From assembly GCA_920105625.2 (NCBI GenBank), contig OV050032.1, positions 127,517,829-127,581,828 on the forward strand: 64,000 bases of DNA, read 5' to 3'. Of this stretch, positions 1 to 11,812 are shown one piece after another. Position 1 is the stretch's first letter. Every line of letters starts with the position of its first letter. Both the position numbers and the translations under genes were made by a program. The stretch is from Clusia tigrina. Taxonomy: Eukaryota > Arthropoda > Insecta > Diptera > Clusiidae. The notes below the pieces were generated by a model. That model was not told the DNA's origin and made no database searches. It saw nothing but the letters and a program-made list of their open reading frames with translations.

Positions 1-1230
1 ATAAAGGTGAATTGTACCTGTGTCGCTCGCTGCCACAGGAAATATACGTAGAGGTTGATTTCCATAGAGAATGACTGAAGTTGGGGTTGAACCATTCAGT
101 CGGGAGTCTAACAGAAGCGAAGCCACAAAGTAGGACAGCGTGTCTGATATCCAGTGGAAGCAACTCTAATTAAAGAGGTTATTCAGAACTTGTGAAGAGC
201 ATGGACCAATAATGACCACCTTTGGCCTTTGAAAACTTTGCGTCTCTGATAAGTCATAGCACGGAAGTCGAGTATGGGTCCCGCTCAGGCAATGTGCGCC
301 CATGCAGCACAGGAGGCGGCACGACTCCCCTGATTATGAAGTAGGGAACCAACCCGACAATTTGAAAAAACTGGGTACGACCCTAATCTTACAGGTTGCG
401 ACCTCTGTTAGAAGATGTGCGATCTTCGTCTTGCTAGGGATGGACATAAGGGGAAGTACTGTTTCTTCTTTCTCCTCAGCACCATGCCCCGTCAGCACCG
501 AAACCGTAGTGCTGATAGACTCGCGACTGAGATGATGTAGCTGAATCGTCACATTTTGCTGACACTATGTCACTTAAAATCTATAAGAGTTTCTTTGAAT
601 AAGCTTATGTCATTCTAAGGTCATATGGAAGAAAATGGTGTATCAGATAAACGGCACGCCCACTTTCCATATAAATATCTTTCAGGACTAGACTTAAAAT
701 TGGCCCCGTCATGCTCCTAAGGGGGGTATATAAATGTTGGTAGTAATGTGCATTGAGTATATACAATTCTACATGGCAAATATGGGGTGCAAACTACTTA
801 TACTACTACAGAAAATGAAGAAATGTTTATTATTGAGTTTTATGGAAACTGTACCGCTAAGGTTTAATTCGCATCAAGACCTAGGTTTATCAGCTATACT
901 TTCTAGTGTTTTAATAAGCTTATTTATTTTGGATCTAATCATTCTTATATTGTTTGTGGGATGTCAGATTTCAGAAAACTGGATTTTTTCTGGTTGATTT
1001 TTCGGCGCAACTTTTCGGTCATTTATATGGAAGAATTAGTAAAAATGTTCCTAATTTTATTGATTAAAAGTTGTAATGTTGGCATGAAGCTTAAACTATT
1101 ATCTTGATTGGTCCTTACCAATTCGTTTACTTGCCTAAATTGCGAATATAAAAGGTGTGGCATAAGTAAGTTTATAGGCATATTATAAATTGAATTTTTG
1201 ACTTTATAAATGCGCTCTAGCATATCAACA
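1..1230. other. Unassigned AT-rich sequence
   Basis: I see no convincing coding region, RNA gene or complete repeat here. The open frames are short, on both strands, and have no recognisable motif. The stretch may be host intergenic DNA or an old unrecognised element. Confidence 0.4.
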
Positions 1231-1379
1231 AAGGCATTTCCGTATTGTTTTTAATATATTATTTGCTTTAATTCTTTACCTATTCATGACATGATATCCA
1301 CTTGTTTTAGAAATGAGTAATTTTCCAATGAAGATTTCTGAAAGTACTGACAATGGATCGAATTTTAGATACAAATGTG

Positions 1380-1660
1380 CAGACATTGCTTTAGGTAGTA
1401 AGTTCTTGCAATCTTTCATTTGTGCAAAATTCAATGGCATTATAATCTCTACTTCATTGCTCTCATAAATATAATCTGCCGTAGATACTGGAAGGAAGAG
1501 ACTTCTGCTTAAAAGAAGAGACTTCAGCTTTTGTTCAAGATTTCTTCAAATTGTATCCTATTCCAGCAAAAACTGATGTTAACTTTCACTATAGCTGGTG
1601 CACCATCTGTAATTATGGTAACTATACAGTGGCTCAGAGCTTATTTCATGCAAGCACATT
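1380..1660 (-). pseudogene. Possible hAT/ZBED-type transposase relic
   Basis: On the reverse strand a short stretch near 1590-1625 reads ITDGAPAIVK. It resembles the T-D-G-A-P-A signature of hAT/ZBED-type transposase-derived proteins, where the Asp belongs to the catalytic region. The surrounding frame is interrupted, and neighbouring reverse-strand peptide around 1380-1460 is not recognisable. No terminal repeats were found. The assignment rests on one motif, so it is weak; a chance match is possible. Confidence 0.25.
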
Positions 1661-2034
1661 TTTCTATAAAAAGGCCAAATATTTCACCCATATGCACTGA
1701 TAACACAATACTATATATGCAGTATTGTAGAACCTATACCATGTTTTGACCCTTGATTGACATATGCACATTTATTGACATATGCACGTTATCATGCAAT
1801 AGAAAATTAAACACCGAAAATTGCATGCAGACTGCTGCTATGTACGTTGTTTGCGATGTGATGGTACTTAATTGCTGATTTTTTAATATGTAATGCAAAA
1901 ATCTCAAGTCATATTACATTTTAGTTTTCAATGAGAAACAACGAACATTTTCAAAAAATGTAAAAGGTGTAATATATCAAACAGCAATCTTTCAGTGAGC
2001 CTCGTGTTCAGAATGAAGGCAGAGGCGTCAAAAA

Positions 2035-2302
2035 AATGTTTATATACCGAGATGAAAAGTGGCTACTGCGGCAAATCAAAGCAAATCCTCCTAAGACTAT
2101 TTTGACTCCAGCAGTGGAAGGTGCAGACACACTTGGAAAGGCAAGCCATCCAGAATCCATATGCCGAATTTTTAGAAATCATGATTTACGTGACCGTAAC
2201 CGCCAGAGCTGAGTACAATTCGCAAAAGATCACCTTTCAAAGACTGAACTATTTTGGAAATATTTTAAACAACTAAATAAAGCTAAAATCGGGTTTAACC
2301 GA
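2035..2302 (+). pseudogene. Tc1-like transposase relic
   Basis: One forward frame, broken by a TGA near 2210, reads as the N-terminal half of a Tc1-type transposase. It has a paired-like/HTH region (RDEKWLLRQIKANPPKT, then a CRIF..HDLRDRN stretch) followed by the block that normally leads into the first catalytic Asp (FAKDHLSKTELFWK). At the position where the family has S-D-E-S-K this copy reads L-N-K-A-K, so the first catalytic Asp is lost. No inverted termini or remaining catalytic half were found. This is a dead fragment of about 90 codons. Confidence 0.6.
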
Positions 2303-2719
2303 CTTTCAGATACCTTTTACCCTTACATGTACGTGCGAGTTTAACCATGGCGATGCACAATTCTATAAAATTTTCTTCATATATCATCAGAGCATAGCTA
2401 GGATATTTTTATGTGTGGTCTCGAAAGTTGATTATATGGGAGAGAGGTGTGTCCTTAATGTGAGAGACCCCTATTTGTATATGGTTTTTACCGTCAATAT
2501 GCATATAAAAATTCTTCCACGAATTTTTTCTGGGTTGTAATTTACATAAATGTATCAATAGTGGGCGTGGCTATTATAATGATGCGGCCATTTTATGTTT
2601 TGTTTAATGCTAGTGCCCTGGATAGTTTGGACGTGACAGTAATAGTATGCTACCCATATTTTGCACCCGCACTAGTATGTATATACGAGTATATATTTTT
2701 ATTTTTATTTTTTTTATCA
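2303..2719. other. Unassigned AT-rich spacer
   Basis: This lies between the Tc1 relic and the solo LTR. It contains no recognised motif; the only open frame (61 codons from 2561) looks like chance. Confidence 0.4.
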
Positions 2720-4534
2720 TCTAACGACTCGTTTTCGCCGGGGTAAGCTCGCCGGATTGCCAGGAGTCGTTTACAGAAAATCTCTAAAGTATTCCAAAAC
2801 TTATTTACGTGGATTTAATCCTTTTATTTATTTATTAATTTAAAAAAAAGGTTTAACTACGTGTAACCATTATTTTTACTAACTTAAATACGGACACAGT
2901 TGAACTCTAATGTCCCCCTCAATATCTGTCAAGTTAATTCTACGAGAATGGCGATTCCACACCATAGACTAGTTTAGACTTTGCTTAGTTGTTCGGTAGC
3001 GTTAGTAAATTTGGGTTTCTAGCAGAGAATCGATTATAAACCATAATCTCTTTTAGATTCCCCTAGCTTCTGTAGCGTTTGTTAGTTTGGGATTCTAGCA
3101 GAAAATCGATTATAAACCATAATCTCTTTTAGATCCCCCTAGCTTCTGTAGTGTTTGTCAGTTTGGGTTTCTAGCAAAGAATCGATTATAAACCATAATC
3201 TCCTTTAGATCCCCCTAGCTTCTGTGGTGTTTGTCAGTTTGGGTTTCTAGCAGAGAATCGATTATAAACCATAATCTCCTCTAGATTCCCCTAGCTATTG
3301 TAGTGTTTGTTATTTTGGGTTTCTAGCAGAGAATCGATTATAAACCATAATCTCCTCTAGATTCCCCTAGCTTCTGTAGCGTTTGTCAGTTGGTATAACT
3401 CTGTTTAGTACGATGCGTCTTGTCTGCCTGATGCCGAAAGCAAGAAAGAGCCGTCTTGTCTGCCTGATGCCAAAAGAAAGAAAGAGGCTGAGTTGACAGT
3501 TGCTCCTGCTCTTATGATTCAGCTTCAGTGTAGATCATCCAATAGTTGTTGTTGTGCGGGAACTGTAGTTTGTTGTGTCTGCTATCTCCTGCTGTTGCAT
3601 GTTGCTACTGTTTCCCGCATTGTTATTCTTTGTTTGAATTTGACCTTGGGCCACCTTCAGCACATTGTTGTTGTTTTCTGGCTGTTGTTCTTGTAAGTTT
3701 TTGCCCTTGGGCCACCTTCAATGTTGTGTTATTGTTGTGATGATTTACCTTGTTGTATTTCCTTGTCTTCTTTGTTGTTGCTGCTATTTGTCCTTCGGCC
3801 ACCTTCTGCACTATGTTGATATTTTATATCGATGGCATAAAATATTTAAAAATATTAAATATTTTGGATATTTATTGCTGCTTCTCCTCTTTATACTGTG
3901 TTCGGCCTGTTGGTGTGCTTAGTGATCGGTCTGTCGTGTTCCACTTTGTGCTTTGCCTTCGTTTTTGGGTGCTGTTAGTGGGTTATTTTCCGAAGAGATG
4001 CAGTCGGAAAATTCTGTCGCGATCTCTTGTAAATTCATAACATTGCGTTAGGCACTGTTGTTGTAAATTCATATCAGTGCGTTGGGCACTATGGTTGTAC
4101 ATTCATATTATTTTAACTGTGGTCAGCCGGTTGCACACTTGTTTGTGTGATATTCTCCTGTGTTATCTTGCGTTGTTGACTTCGTTGCATGTTTTTCGTC
4201 GCTTAGAACAGGGTTCCACTGTCTCACTTAATTGTGGCCGTGTCTTCTGTTATCCCAATGCAGAGTATAACACTTGTTGTTGGTAGTATTACTATGGTGG
4301 GAGGTGTCTTAGACTCAGTTCTATGATGGCTGCTGCACTAAATATGATGGCAGTTGTGTATGTGCTTTTTAGCAATGCAGGTGGGAGGTGCCAAAGTCTT
4401 ACGACTATTTACGTGTATATTTTAAGGTTGGTTTTTGAAGCACTTGGCCCCTATGTTAAATATACACGTTTGGGGGCGTTATGGCAAAACTAAATATGTA
4501 GGGGCAAATTTACGCCTAAAATTTGTTCCTCACA
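2720..4534 (-). mobile_element. Solo LTR, family U (relative of the ULP-element LTR)
   Basis: Read on the reverse strand, this begins TGTGAGGAAC at 4534 and follows the ULP-element LTR block by block. Shared blocks are the TTTGCCCCTACATATTTAG start, the AAACGTGTATATTTAA block, the TATA-region equivalent, a hairpin array, and an end block reading CGAGTCGTTAGA at 2720. Length is about 1.8 kb, like the 1.78-kb LTRs at 11813 and 19424, but it is clearly diverged and has a different internal tandem array. No gag or pol abuts either side and I see no target duplication, so it is a solo or truncated LTR. Confidence 0.8.
3025..3404 (-). repeat. 76-bp tandem hairpin array in solo LTR
   Basis: Five units with a regular 76-bp step start at 3025, 3101, 3177, 3253 and 3329. 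Each carries a core close to GAGAATCGATTATAAACC followed by ATAATCTC, so short arms (GAGA/TCTC) flank a conserved AT-rich loop. The same core, with other arms and another period (58 bp), occupies the equivalent place in the ULP-element LTRs. Confidence 0.85.
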
Positions 4535-4821
4535 AAGAGCAAAATGAAAAGTGGACATATCGTTTATCTGAACAATACCACTTATTGCAGTTGGCTGCAT
4601 AATACCCCAATGCTGCTTGGCATTAAGTTTTGTCCATAAATCTGTTGTCGATCTTAAGTTATGAATATTTCTTAATTGTGGTTGTAGCAGTAAATAATAC
4701 CGCCCACATATCGCATAGTGTCTAGTAGAAGTTACATATGCATTACTGCAATTCAGTCAATATAGCACTAATTGGCCTAAAGTTATTGTCATTTTGAAAG
4801 AGGTACTTAATGTCGCATATA

Positions 4822-5625
4822 CGAGGTGTGATAAAAAAATTACCGTTATTTTCATCTTTTCGTGAGTTACGTATGTTCGAGGTTCGCATTTTTTTTCTGT
4901 TATGTTGGTACACATGTCTGTTATATATGTTGGCAATACCAAACATTTTGGATTGTCAGTTTGTTTTTGACAGATAAAAAGGTTAGTCGTGTTTTGGTGT
5001 GCTCTTCGATTTTGTACTATTCGAAAAAATGGATCAAAGAAACTGCATTCAGTTTTGTGTAAAAAATGAAATTAAATGCGCAAGGATATTTGAAATGTTG
5101 ACTGTGGCCTTTGGCGAGTCTACTATGAGCAGAACACAATTTCAATTGTGGTATAACCGGTTTAAGGAAGGCCGAGAAGATGTCAATGACGATGCTCGTC
5201 CTGGTCGCCCGAGCACGTCAACAACCGATGAAAACATTGACGCAGTGAAGAAAATGATTTTGGATAATCGTCGAATCACTATCAGAGAGGTTGCTGATGA
5301 TATTGGCATATCGTTCGGCTCATGCCAAGCAATTTTTACGGATGCTTTAGGCATGAAACGTGCGGCAGCGAAGATTGTTCCAAAATTACTAAATTTTGAG
5401 CAAAAACAACGTCGCATGGACATCGCTCTGGAGCTGTTTTTGGAAAAAAAAAACCGTTATCATGCCTCAACCACCGTATTCACCGGACTTGGCCCCCGCT
5501 GACTTTTTCGTATGTATGTCCATACCTTCCACGCTTCTTTCCCGAAAAACAGTGCATCCGCCCAAAAAAAATATACCATTTAAATATAAAAGCTTGTATT
5601 TTGCCATTACACTAATATTAGTGTA
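4822..5625 (+). mobile_element. Deleted mariner element
   Basis: A mariner-like 5' terminus starts CGAGGTGTGATAAAAAAATT directly after a TA at 4820-4821, as expected for TA-targeting elements. The transposase reading frame follows at 5029. The matching 3' terminus was not found. The right boundary is approximate and set where recognisable transposase sequence ends. A large internal deletion removed most of the catalytic domain. Confidence 0.7.
5029..5530 (+). pseudogene. Mariner transposase, internally deleted
   Basis: The ATG at 5029 opens with MDQRNCIQF and runs through the N-terminal HTH domains. The first HTH spans about residues 10-50, followed by the linker ending ARPGRPSTS and then a second HTH around residues 75-110. 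The frame is then joined, with a frameshift near 5447, to a C-terminal piece with the PPYSPDLAPADFF signature. That piece holds the third Asp of the mariner D,D34D triad. The first two catalytic Asp blocks are deleted. A full-length mariner transposase is near 345 residues and about 150 are left. It cannot be an active enzyme, although the DNA-binding part remains open. Confidence 0.85.
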
Positions 5626-5670
5626 ATGCTTATTAAATCCCAGCGAGAATTTTTCAACTTCTATTTGCAA

Positions 5671-6050
5671 CGACTCTTTAGATTGCCAGGAGGCGTTTAC
5701 AGAGAAAATAAATAGTAAAATTCCTATTTATATGTTTCATTCAAAGTTTGATTTATTTTAAATTTAACGCAGATAATTAATTTAAATTCATTTTCTTCTA
5801 TTAGCGAAACTACTATAACTAAGTCTCCGTATTCGTTTGTAGATTTGGTCTCATTAGAATACCGATTATAAACCATATACGAGTATTTTGTCATTACAAA
5901 TGGTCGCAGAAATCTGCAAAAGCTTTCTGAGACCATTAGGTCTTAGTAGAATACCGATGAGAAACCATATATTCTCTAATTCCAAATAGTCTCAGCAAGC
6001 GTTTGTAGAATACCCATTATAAACCATATATTCTCTGATTCCAAGTCTTA
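5671..6050 (-). mobile_element. 3' part of a U-type LTR, reverse strand
   Basis: Reverse-strand reading ends with a block (about 5671-5720) matching the LTR end of the 2720-4534 copy (CTCCTGGCAATC, then AGTCGTTGCA). Upstream of it lie three irregular hairpin cores near 5856, 5948 and 6007, of the form AGAATA...TATTCT around TTTATAATCGG. The same LTR variant appears in forward orientation at 43054-43573. The LTR 5' half is missing here. Confidence 0.65.
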
Positions 6051-6052
6051 TG

Positions 6053-6189
6053 TACATGTTACACATACATGTTCACACATACATGTAAACATACTTATGT
6101 ATTTTCCTACGTTTTATAACGATATACAATAAAATTCAGTTTGCATTGACAACTCGTTCTATTCACTTCACGACATGGTGCCAGAAGTG
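6053..6189 (+). mobile_element. Gypsy-M LTR end and primer-binding site
   Basis: A run of ACATGT-containing repeats (6053-6096) and an AATAAA-containing stretch lead to CACGACA at 6175. TGGTGCCAGAAGTG follows (6176-6189), placed where a primer-binding site should be, upstream of gag. I cannot name the tRNA. The LTR start is not defined, because the region to the left belongs to a different LTR on the other strand. The downstream LTR is not in the window. Confidence 0.45.
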
Positions 6190-6298
6190 TGATTAATCTA
6201 ATTAATTACTAGCTTAAAAATAAATAGTAATTAGTGTAAAATATAAGAAATATGGTTTAAAAAAAAGTAAATAAAATAAAATAAAATAATCATAAATA

Positions 6299-7200
6299 AT
6301 GCCAGACGAACAACAAGCAGCCGCGTCTAGTGGAAATTTTGTGAAGCCTCCAAAGGCTCTTCAAATGACTGGTAACAATGTGTCCACATCCTGGAAAAAT
6401 TGGATGCAGCAGTACAAATGGTTCTCCATAGTAGCACAACTCGACAATAAATCAGGGGAAATTCAAGTGGCCACATTTATGCCTAGCATTGGATCAGAAG
6501 CCGTTAATATCTTCAATTCATTTAGTTTATCATTAGTCCATCAGAAAGACATAACGGTCATACAACAAAAATTTGTGGAGTACGTTGCACCAAAAGTAAA
6601 CGTAACCTTCGAGAGGTACACATTTAACACCCTGTATGAAAATGAAGGTGGGTCTTTCGAAGAATTTTTTACAAAAATTAAAAATCAAGCACAAAAATGT
6701 TCATTTGGTATACTGGAAGACTCACTACTTCGAGACAAAATAGTGGTAAGCATCAGAAACGACACAGTTACGGAGAAACTGTTATCAGAAGGTGACATTG
6801 ACTTGGAAAAGGCCATACAAATTTGTAGAGCAAGTGAGATGACGACGAAACAGTTACAAGATATACATAAACCAGATGAAATCAATATTCAAGCAATAAA
6901 AAAATTCACTCAAGCAAAATATAGAGAGCGGAGATAATCGAAAAAAACGATTTTAATAATGTTAAACGTGCCTATGAGTGTAAACGATGCGGTTTCTTAC
7001 ATAAAAGTGGTAAATGTACAGCATACAATAATAAGTGTGAAAATTGCTTTAAAAAAGGGCACTTCTCTCATGAATGTTTCCGTCGACAGCGCAATACCAG
7101 AGACAAACATGTTAATACGTTACATGGAAGCAACAACAGCAGCAGTGATTCTGAACCAGATAGTGATTTATTCGTTTTAACAGTTAAGTTATCAGAAACA
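6299..7200 (+). pseudogene. Gypsy-M gag (capsid plus zinc knuckles), frameshifted
   Basis: The frame from ATG 6299 runs 212 codons (MPDEQQAAASS start) and has the composition and helical pattern of a Ty3/gypsy capsid (WKNWMQQYKWF, then YTFNTLYENEGGSFEEFF). It stops at 6937. The nucleocapsid continues in a neighbouring frame with two knuckles between about 6998 and 7085 (CKRCGFLHKSGKC and CENCFKKGHFSHEC), so there is one frameshift at the junction. A compact gag with two knuckles fits the gypsy lineages often annotated K02A2.6-like. The element is old: several lesions, only one LTR side. Confidence 0.8.
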
Positions 7201-7227
7201 AACAAAGACGAAAAAAAAACTGGTACG

Positions 7228-9838
7228 AAGAAATCTTAGTAGACAATTAAAAAAATAAAATTCAAGTTGGATACTGCAGCGCAATGCAATGTTCTCCCCT
7301 TCAGTTTATTAAGTAAAAATCAAATACAGAATATTGGTTTTGTAAACAATACCCTTATATTATTCGGTGGAGCAAAAAGTGATGTGTCTGGCGAAATTAA
7401 ATTATCCTGCATCGTTAGGAATAATAAAGTCAACTTAAAATTCTTAGAACCTTTGTTCGGAAAATGAGATTGCGAAAAGTGCTCACTAATTTTGCGAGCG
7501 AATGAAGTGAACATCGACACAAATATCTTTGAATGCCTCGGGAAAGTTAAAAACTTTATTTATGACATAGATTTAGTACAAAATCCGTCATTCGAACACT
7601 ATGCTCCAAGGAAAATACCTCACTCAATTCGTGCTGATGTGAAAAAAGAAATCGATGCTATGATTAAGCTTGGAGTTCTGAAGAAAACTGAGGAAATAAC
7701 ACCAGCGGTCTCTCCGATGGTAGTGGTGAAGAGAAAAGGTAAGATTCGTGATTGATCCAACTGATATTAATAAAAACATCCACAGACGATACCATCCATT
7801 AAAAACAATAGAAGAAATTGCTGCAAACATCAAAAACTCTGAATGGTTTACCGTACTGGATTCCAAAAGAGGATTTTGGCAAATTGAAGTAATTGATCGC
7901 ACACAAAAACATCTCACAATGGCAACCCAATGGGGTAGATACTCCTATAAGCGTCTACCCTTCGGATTAGAATCAGCACCAGAGGTTTATCAAAATCTGA
8001 AGTCACAGCTACTCGAAAACTGTGACAATACTGAAGTATTAATGGATGATATTCTAATACACGCGGAAACTGAGGAAAAGTTGAAATCACAAACAGATAA
8101 AGTAATCAAAATTCTAGCAGATGCAGGTTTGAAACTAAATAAAGACAAATGCGTTTTCAATTCCAACAAATTTAAATTTCTAGGGCACATTCTATCGTCC
8201 AGCGGAATATCGGCTGATCCAGAAAAATTGGAAGCAATTAACCAACTCAAAAGGCCAGAAAATAAGGTCCAGCTTCAACGAATTCTAGATTTGTGCAAAT
8301 TCATACCATATTTATCGGAAATAACAGCTCCACACTGTAATCTTTAAAAAAAAAAATAATGATTGGCATTGGGCACCCGAGCAAGAGAATGCATTTGTAT
8401 CCCTAAAAAATTCGTTTTCAGCTACTCCGCTACTCAGCTATTATGACCCAAACCTAGACGTGAAGCTCCAAGTGGATGCAAGCAAATCAAGTGTTGGTGC
8501 AGCGCTCTTAAAAAATGACCAACCAGTAGCGTATGCGTCGCGAGCATTGACCAGCAGTCAACAAAATTCAAATCGAAAAAGAAGCCACTGCTATACGATT
8601 TGCTTGTGAAAAATTCCACGAATACATCTACGGCAAAAAACATATTGTAAAAAGTGATCATAAGCCCTTGGAAACGATTTTCAAAAAACCCTTATATTCT
8701 GCATCTCAAAGACTACAAACCATCCACAAGTGATCTATAAAAATGGAGTTGAATTTAAATTAGCTGATATGCTTAGTAGAGACTGTTAAAATACATAAAA
8801 TCACGCACCTGATGATATGCTCAAAATCAGAACTAATAACGAAAACTTTAAACGACCCTGATTTACAGACGCTAAAAAATTATATAGATATTAAACGGTT
8901 GGCGTACATCCATAACATACTTACAACAGCAGGTACGACCTTATTGGAATTTTCGCGACTAATTAACCATTGAACATGAAATTATTTACAAGGCAACGAA
9001 AGCCATGATACCAAAATCTATGCAAGAAGACACTAATTCAAAAAGGTCATATTGGCATTCACCGGTGTATAAATAGAGCAAGAGCAGCAATATTTTGGCT
9101 AGGGATGCAAAAGGATATAAAAACTTTTAATGATAATTGCAGTATCTGACAATCATACCAGCCATCAAAAACAAGAGAACCACTCCTAATCAAATCAATA
9201 CCCAATCTTCCTTGAGAAATAGTAGCAATTGACATTTTCTACTTCAACAATAATAACTATCTTTTAATTGCAGACAGCTACTCAGGCTTCATGGATTTCA
9301 CAATACTTAAACAATCAACATCTACGGAAGTCATAAATACACTTAAAATATAGGTTGCAATGCATGGAATACCATCAGTAGTCCAGTCCGACAATGGCCC
9401 TCACTTCTCCTCACAGGAGTTTGCTGAGTTCACAAAAACTTGGGACATTCAACACCAGACTTCATGTCCCAATTATCGCCGATCGAACGGCCTAGCAGGG
9501 CGTTATGTCCAAACCGTGAAAGCATTACTAAAAAAATGTTTTCAAGACGGATCAGATATATACTTGGCATTGTTAATCTATAGGAACTCATCAAGGAACG
9601 ACGAACTTCAATCCCCTAACCAAAGGTTAATGAGCAGAGTAACCAGAACAACACTTCCTACTTCGGTTAAACTACTAAAACCTAAAATTGTACCAGACGT
9701 GCAAATTAACATTACCAAATCTCGACTGCAAAACAAATATTTTTACGACTCCAAAACCAAATTTGCAAAACGATACTGACAAGGTGATCACGTCCGAATT
9801 CAAAGAAGACATAGGGAATGGATAACAGGGATAGAATA
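7228..9838 (+). pseudogene. Gypsy-M pol (PR-RT-RNaseH-IN), broken
   Basis: Domain order is typical of Ty3/gypsy. Protease is near 7258-7467; its active site reads D-T-A-A-Q where D-T-G-A is usual, a probable inactivating change. Reverse transcriptase spans about 7492-8347 with VLMDDILIH at the catalytic site, a frameshift near 7745 and another in the A-run at 8345. RNase H spans about 8350-8790 (LQVDASKSSVGAAL). The integrase is heavily decayed upstream but retains the second catalytic Asp block (VVQSDNGPHFSS, 9384 on). A premature TGA at 9777 is followed in frame by a GDHVRI-type C-terminal domain up to 9838. Sequence then switches abruptly to LINE-B, so the 3' end was lost. Confidence 0.85.
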
Positions 9839-9842
9839 AGTC

Positions 9843-10160
9843 AAGGGGGGGGGATATGGGCTTGGAGAGTCTCTTGGGGACAACCACCCTCAGTGAGGAG
9901 GAAGTCCTACTAGAATCAGTCACGAAATAGTCTGACGCGGACGTCACCGTGGCAGAGGTGACCAGCGGGTATTTGGTCTGCAGTCTCAGGACCACCAGTT
10001 ACAGCTTACAGTATACCGTAAGTGAAGAGAGAGCTAGGTCTCAAATCCTCATAAAGAAAATTGTTAGATCATTTGTGCTCCCCAATTACAGCAAGAGGAA
10101 TTTGACGTACGTCTGCCTGGAAAATCAATGCATGAGTCATCATATGATTATATTTTAACG
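9843..10160 (+). mobile_element. LINE-B fragment (ORF1 end and start of endonuclease)
   Basis: This stretch matches the reverse-strand LINE-B copy at 36.5-39.3 kb. It has the same ACAACCACCCTCAGTG block and the same peptide region (SEERA...ILIKK, then LPNYS.R.LTYVCLE). That is the beginning of an APE-type endonuclease domain, downstream of an ORF1 end. It has stops and is truncated on both sides. Comparison with this copy shows where the Transib inserted in the other one. Confidence 0.7.
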
Positions 10161-10261
10161 ACTAACCTTCTTATCTGTAACAAGGGGTCAGAACGGAATT
10201 ATATAAACATTTATATTCAAGGCTTAGATTCGAGTGTTGGTTTACATACCAAAGAAGTTGA

Positions 10262-10735
10262 CTTATTTTGATCTTCACTTGACTTTTTTCGCTTCGATAT
10301 GCTCTTTCCTTGTGAGCCTTCGGTCAAGATTAGTGCCTAGATAGTTGATATCACCGATTTAGGGGATGGTTTTTCCATTTAATGTAAGAGAGGGAGAAGT
10401 TCCAAATTTCAAAGTGAAAGTGTCATGTGCACATTTGGATTCGTTGACCTTGATCCAGCAGTTTGCCAGCCATACTTCCAGAGAGTTAAAGTGGATCTTA
10501 ATTGTTCTTGTAGCTATTGTGTGACTTGCGTTGGAGCATAATATGGCCGTATCGTCAGCAAACGTTGAATTGAATGTGTGACTCGATGTCAGCATACCTG
10601 AGATGTAGAGCAAGTACAGTAGCTTACAAATAAATTATGCGCGTTTCCGGGCATAACTTTTTGAAGTTTATATAATAGCTCTAATGTCATACTTTATCAA
10701 AAGCCTGAGTTATATCCAAGGAAACTTGGTCAATA
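10262..10735 (-). pseudogene. Jockey-type LINE reverse transcriptase fragment
   Basis: On the reverse strand, LDITQAFDKV near 10700-10735 is the palm motif A of Jockey-clade reverse transcriptases. It is followed in the expected order by FADDTAILCSN (motif C, with the catalytic Asp pair) near 10530-10560 and a degraded thumb region near 10262-10350. Frames change between these blocks. No 5' or 3' end of the LINE was recognised. This family is distinct from LINE-A, -B and -C. Confidence 0.75.
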
Positions 10736-10739
10736 TTCC

Positions 10740-11099
10740 TTACTTTGAATTCTTACTTACTTTGAGATTCTCCATCATTATTTAACCTACTGAAAGTTTA
10801 ACGTGAATTGGTTTCATACAAAAAGAAGAAACAAACGAACGGAAATTTGACTCGCTTATTTTGATTAATTTTATATTTTGAACAACCAAGATATTGTGTG
10901 GGTGAAATTTGTCAGTGGACAAATTTCATCTTCACACTCCTTCCTTACTTCGCGGAAGATTGAAAAGACATGGCGTTAATGTTTGAATTGGGGTTGAAGC
11001 GTCAGTTTTCGCAGGATGGGAATATGCGATTATAGTTCTAGGAACATTAGCCTCTATTCCATCTAGACCGATAGTGCGTGGCGAAGAGTCACATCCTGC
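10740..11099. other. Unassigned sequence upstream of LINE-A
   Basis: No motif was recognised. Part of it could be the 5' end of LINE-A, whose start I cannot define. Confidence 0.35.
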
Positions 11100-11368
11100 A
11101 CGAGGTAACCCTGCTATTTATAACAGAACACTACGGATCTAGACTGAGGAGTCAATAAACACCTCCCCGGATACAGGGTGTGGAGGAGCAAACCTCTATT
11201 AAAAACCTCTGGGTTGGAGTAAGATGTCATACGACCCGTGTCGATGCTCAGCCTGGCTGGGGGCCCAGGCAAAAAAAAAAAAAAATAGCCCAGTCTATAG
11301 TAGGTTCTATCTAGCCTTACTCGCGCACACGGACCTCTGCGCGAGCGGACCTCTCTTGTCCGATACTC

Positions 11369-11812
11369 GTGGGACCACATATGTCATTCAATCAATTTAA
11401 AACTTCAAAACCAAAGGAGGGCGGTCCTCCCAAAAAACCGACAGAGGCGATCCTGTCTACCGCTAATATAAGGGTGGCAGACAGATCGATAGCAGCAGGA
11501 GGCAGAAGGGGCTTAAGCGTTAGGGCTGGTCCTAGCACGAGTGCTGGTAGTAGGGGACGGGGAGGCTTGGGAAAACCGGTCTCTCGTCTCTTTCAAAGGG
11601 GTGCTGAAGGAAGAAACCCGGAGGAGATGGTAAAAAACCAAACGCTGACTGCGGTCAGGCGGCGGGGGGCTACCCCGGGGATCGTTCGGCAGCAGATAGT
11701 AGAGGGGCCCAGCAGCTCAAAGAAGGTTGCTGGGGTAGGCCAGGGGGGGCGTTTAAACCCGGCCGTCCGTCTAAGCAGGCCTATTATGAGGGTCATGGCC
11801 AAACATGAGGCT
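11369..11812 (+). pseudogene. LINE-A ORF1, 5' part (interrupted)
   Basis: The frame starts at 11369, or at a second Met at 11381, and is open for 148 codons up to the ULP-element insertion. The encoded region is basic, rich in Gly, Arg and Ser, low in complexity and probably nucleic-acid binding. Reading continues in the same frame at 21212 once the 9.4-kb insertion and one copy of GGCT are removed. That direct junction shows the insertion interrupted an open ORF1. Confidence 0.75.

Noticed and set aside
3493..4040. Overlapping Cys/Leu-rich small ORFs on the forward strand
   Set aside because: They are the antisense of the CA-rich, low-complexity part of the reverse solo LTR; the same peptides appear antisense in both ULP LTRs (12480-12713, 20092-20325).
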